The notes under the pieces were generated by a model that saw nothing but the letters and a program-made list of their open reading frames with translations, made no database searches and was not told the origin of the DNA. Shown piece after piece: positions 5,244 to 6,544 of a stretch of 6,544 nucleotides of DNA. The position numbers were made by a program, and so were the translations under genes. The stretch comes from CAYJRW01 sp964372865 (GTDB taxonomy: Bacteria > Patescibacteriota > Minisyncoccia > Minisyncoccales > 2-12-FULL-40-12), in assembly GCA_964372865.1 (NCBI GenBank), contig CAYJRW010000029.1, positions 1 through 6,544 of the forward strand, in the 5' to 3' direction. The number at the start of each line of letters is the position of its first letter. Position 1 is the stretch's first letter.

Positions 5244-5255
5244 GTTCATTGAAAA
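5244..5255 (+). promoter_or_regulatory. boxA-like antitermination element
   Basis: GTTCATTGAAAA differs by one base from the boxA form GTTCTTTGAAAA seen in Firmicute rrn leaders. boxA is bound by NusB-S10, and NusB is encoded in the operon just upstream. It lies after the terminator at 5206-5231, so it could protect transcription through the 23S gene but not past that terminator. Confidence 0.5.
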
Positions 5256-5262
5256 TTGAAAC

Positions 5263-5289
5263 CAATTAATAACAAGCGGTTATTAATTG
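5263..5289 (+). repeat. 11-bp perfect hairpin just upstream of mature 23S
   Basis: CAATTAATAAC (5263-5273) and GTTATTAATTG (5279-5289) pair perfectly around the loop AAGCG. It probably belongs to the precursor 23S leader and could be a processing or folding signal; it is too short to be a full RNase III site by itself. CCAATTAA is repeated at 5262-5269 and 5294-5301, and AAGCGGTTA at 5169-5177 and 5274-5282. Confidence 0.6.
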
Positions 5290-5619
5290 CTAGCCAATTA
5301 AATTGCATTTTAAGGGCAGATGGAGGATGCCTTGGGAGATTGAGGCGATGAAGGACGTGGGGTGCCTGCGATAAGCCCCGGGGAGGTGGCTACCAACCTG
5401 AGAACCGGGGGATTCCGAATGCGGAAACGCGATTTGGTAAAACCAAATCATCTTGCAGCAATGCAAGAAGCGTACCTGGGGAAGTGAAACATCTCAGTAC
5501 CCAGAGGAAAAGAAAAAAAGCGGAGCATTTTTTGTTTCGCAAAATTGCCTTAGTAGCGGCGAGCGAAAAGGCAGGAGCCCAAACCAAGCATTTACGCTTG
5601 GGGTTGAAAGAAGATATCG

Positions 5620-5700
5620 TCGGGAGTATTCCTGGACTTTACTCCAAATTGCATTCGCAATTTGGAGACCACAAATTCCTGGAATATTTTCGAGGGAGAA
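5620..5700 (+). other. Expansion segment in 23S domain I (helix 16-18 region)
   Basis: Between GAGCCCAAACC and the segment before CCCGTAGATGAAAAC, this gene has about 200 nt, compared with about 120 in B. subtilis from memory. The surplus includes a perfect 11-bp stem CTCCAAATTGC (5642-5652) / GCAATTTGGAG (5657-5667) with the 4-nt loop ATTC, inside an outer stem TATTCC (5626-5631) / GGAATA (5681-5686). The paired arms argue for a real rRNA helix kept by selection. Exact helix assignment needs a structural alignment. Confidence 0.6.
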
Positions 5701-5985
5701 CATTTAGGTAAGGTTTCGTTAATTAAATGACCCTGGAAAGGGCAACCATAGAGGGTAATAGTCCCGTAGATGAAAACGACTTTATGCTCCTTGATATTTT
5801 TCTTAAGTACCGCGGGAAACGACAGCCCTGCGGGAAGCAGGCAGGACTATACTGCCAAGGCTAAATACTCAATCTCACCTATAGCGAACCAGTACCGTGA
5901 GGGAAAGGTGAAAAGTAGGGGGTTGACCCCGGTGAAATAGAACCTGAAACCATCATGCCCACAAGGAGGCGGAGCCCCGCCCTCT

Positions 5986-6064
5986 AAGCTGTTTATATTT
6001 TTCTTTGAAGTAGGATAAACAAAATTAACTTTTGTGAAATTTTGGAAAATAGTATAGACGGCAT
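5986..6064 (+). other. About 79-nt insertion in the helix 25 loop of 23S rRNA
   Basis: Helix 25 is clear: CCCCGCCCTCT (5975-5985) pairs with AGAGGGCGGGG (6065-6075), with outer GGCG/CGCC. In ordinary bacteria the stem closes with a short loop. Here about 79 AT-rich nt lie between the arms. They continue the helix with GCTGTTTATA (5988-5997) / TATAGACGGC (6053-6062), 10 bp including two G-U pairs, and contain TGTTTAT/ATAAACA and CAAAA/TTTTG dyads. It is too short to carry a group I or II intron. It is either an expansion kept in the ribosome or a segment cut out, as intervening sequences are. Confidence 0.65.
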
Positions 6065-6544
6065 AGAGGGCGGGGTGACGCCGTGCCTATTGAAGAATGA
6101 GCCAACGACTTTATGTGCGCCGCTGTCTAATCCCTTCTGGGGAGCAGACAAAGGGAAACCAAGTGTTAAAAGCGCGCAAAATAGCGGTGCGCATAAGACC
6201 CGAAGCCAGGCGAGCTTGCCATGACCAGGGTGAACCTGTCAGAAATGACGGGGGAGGCCCGAACCCGTGAGCCGTGCAATACTCTGGGATGAGTTGTGGT
6301 AAGAAGTGAAAAGCTAATCGAGCTTGGTAATAGCTGGTTCTCCCCGAAATAGCTTTAGGGCTAGCCCCCCGCCAAAATTTTGTTTTCCGGAGGTAGAGCA
6401 CTGAATGGAATATTGTGCCTTACGGTAGATACTCCAATCAAACTCCGAATGCCGGAAAATTTAGCGGGGGAGTCAGAACTTGGGCGCTAAGGTCCAAGCT
6501 CAAAAGGGAAAAAGCCCAAATCTTCATCTAAGGTCCCTAAATCT

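Larger units (their letters stand above)
5297..6544 (+). rRNA. 23S ribosomal RNA, 5' part, truncated by window edge
   Basis: Large-subunit rRNA domains I and II. Conserved stretches recognised in order: GGATGCC and GGCGATGAAGGACGTG near the 5' end, GAAACATCTCAGTACCC (5487-5503), TAGTAGCGGCGAGCGAA (5551-5567), AACCAGTACCGTGAGGGAAAGG (5887-5908), AACCTGAAACC (5941-5951), TAGCTGGTTCTCCCCGAAA (6331-6349), GGAGGTAGAGCACTGAATGG (6389-6408) and CTAAGGTCCCTAAATC at the edge. The 5' end is set by placing GGATGCC as in E. coli, and is good to about 5 nt. There is no 16S gene, tRNA or spacer upstream; the previous gene is rpsP. Besides the two expansions listed separately, a short extra hairpin-like segment (GCG...CGC, about 5520-5540) lies before TAGTAGCGG. 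Open reading frames on either strand here are not genes. Confidence 0.97.

Noticed and set aside
5048..5296. tRNA, SRP RNA or other known RNA in the 23S leader
   Set aside because: No acceptor stem with a T-loop motif, no SRP GGAA-loop motif and no other recognisable signature.
5986..6064. Self-splicing intron in 23S
   Set aside because: Too short for a group I or II core and without a nuclease frame; the paired arms fit a helix 25 extension or an intervening sequence better.
5390..6401. Open frames on both strands of up to 96 codons
   Set aside because: They lie within unmistakable 23S rRNA sequence and have no protein-like composition.
1..6544. CRISPR array, insertion sequence ends or attachment sites
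   Set aside because: No regularly spaced repeats, transposase frame, or flanking target duplications were found by eye.

Overview
The window looks like chromosomal DNA of a reduced-genome bacterium, most likely a member of the Candidate Phyla Radiation (Patescibacteria, Parcubacteria-like). This is inferred from AT-rich, lysine-rich coding sequence, very tight gene packing, the absence of clear Shine-Dalgarno sites, long charged tails on ribosomal proteins L32 and S16, a 23S rRNA with enlarged helices and no 16S gene beside it, and an intein in a core replication gene. No 16S sequence is present to fix the lineage.

Layout. Positions 1-2410 (minus strand) carry the 5' two-thirds of dnaE, the replicative DNA polymerase III alpha subunit. 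It is interrupted after the codons for FQLE (codon 606) by an in-frame intein that runs off the left edge. Its visible part has splicing blocks A and B, a four-cysteine zinc-knuckle candidate and a NUMOD3-like DNA-binding segment typical of homing endonucleases. A 16-bp divergent gap (2411-2426) holds overlapping promoter elements that place both dnaE and rnhB almost leaderless.

Positions 2427-5047 (plus strand) are a compact operon: rnhB (RNase HII), rpmF (L32), nusB, rnc (RNase III) and rpsP (S16). rpmF starts 44 nt inside rnhB, and the later genes are spaced by 1, 1 and 2 nt. rnhB and rpsP carry in-frame stretches that look like inserted repeat elements.

Positions 5044-5296 have no gene but are rich in signals: two sigma70-type promoters, a hairpin, a leader in which a long stem competes with an intrinsic terminator, a boxA-like element and an 11-bp perfect hairpin. 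The 23S rRNA gene starts near 5297 and runs off the right edge. Its 5' domains carry two clear expansions, near helices 16-18 and in the helix 25 loop.

How the parts fit: apart from rnhB, the operon is about ribosome production. NusB acts in rRNA antitermination, RNase III matures pre-rRNA, and L32 and S16 are ribosomal proteins; the 23S gene follows directly. The most interesting regulatory idea is that the 23S leader is an attenuator, with one CGCTT segment that three AAGCG copies can pair with. The most interesting protein feature is the DnaE intein at the FQLE site.
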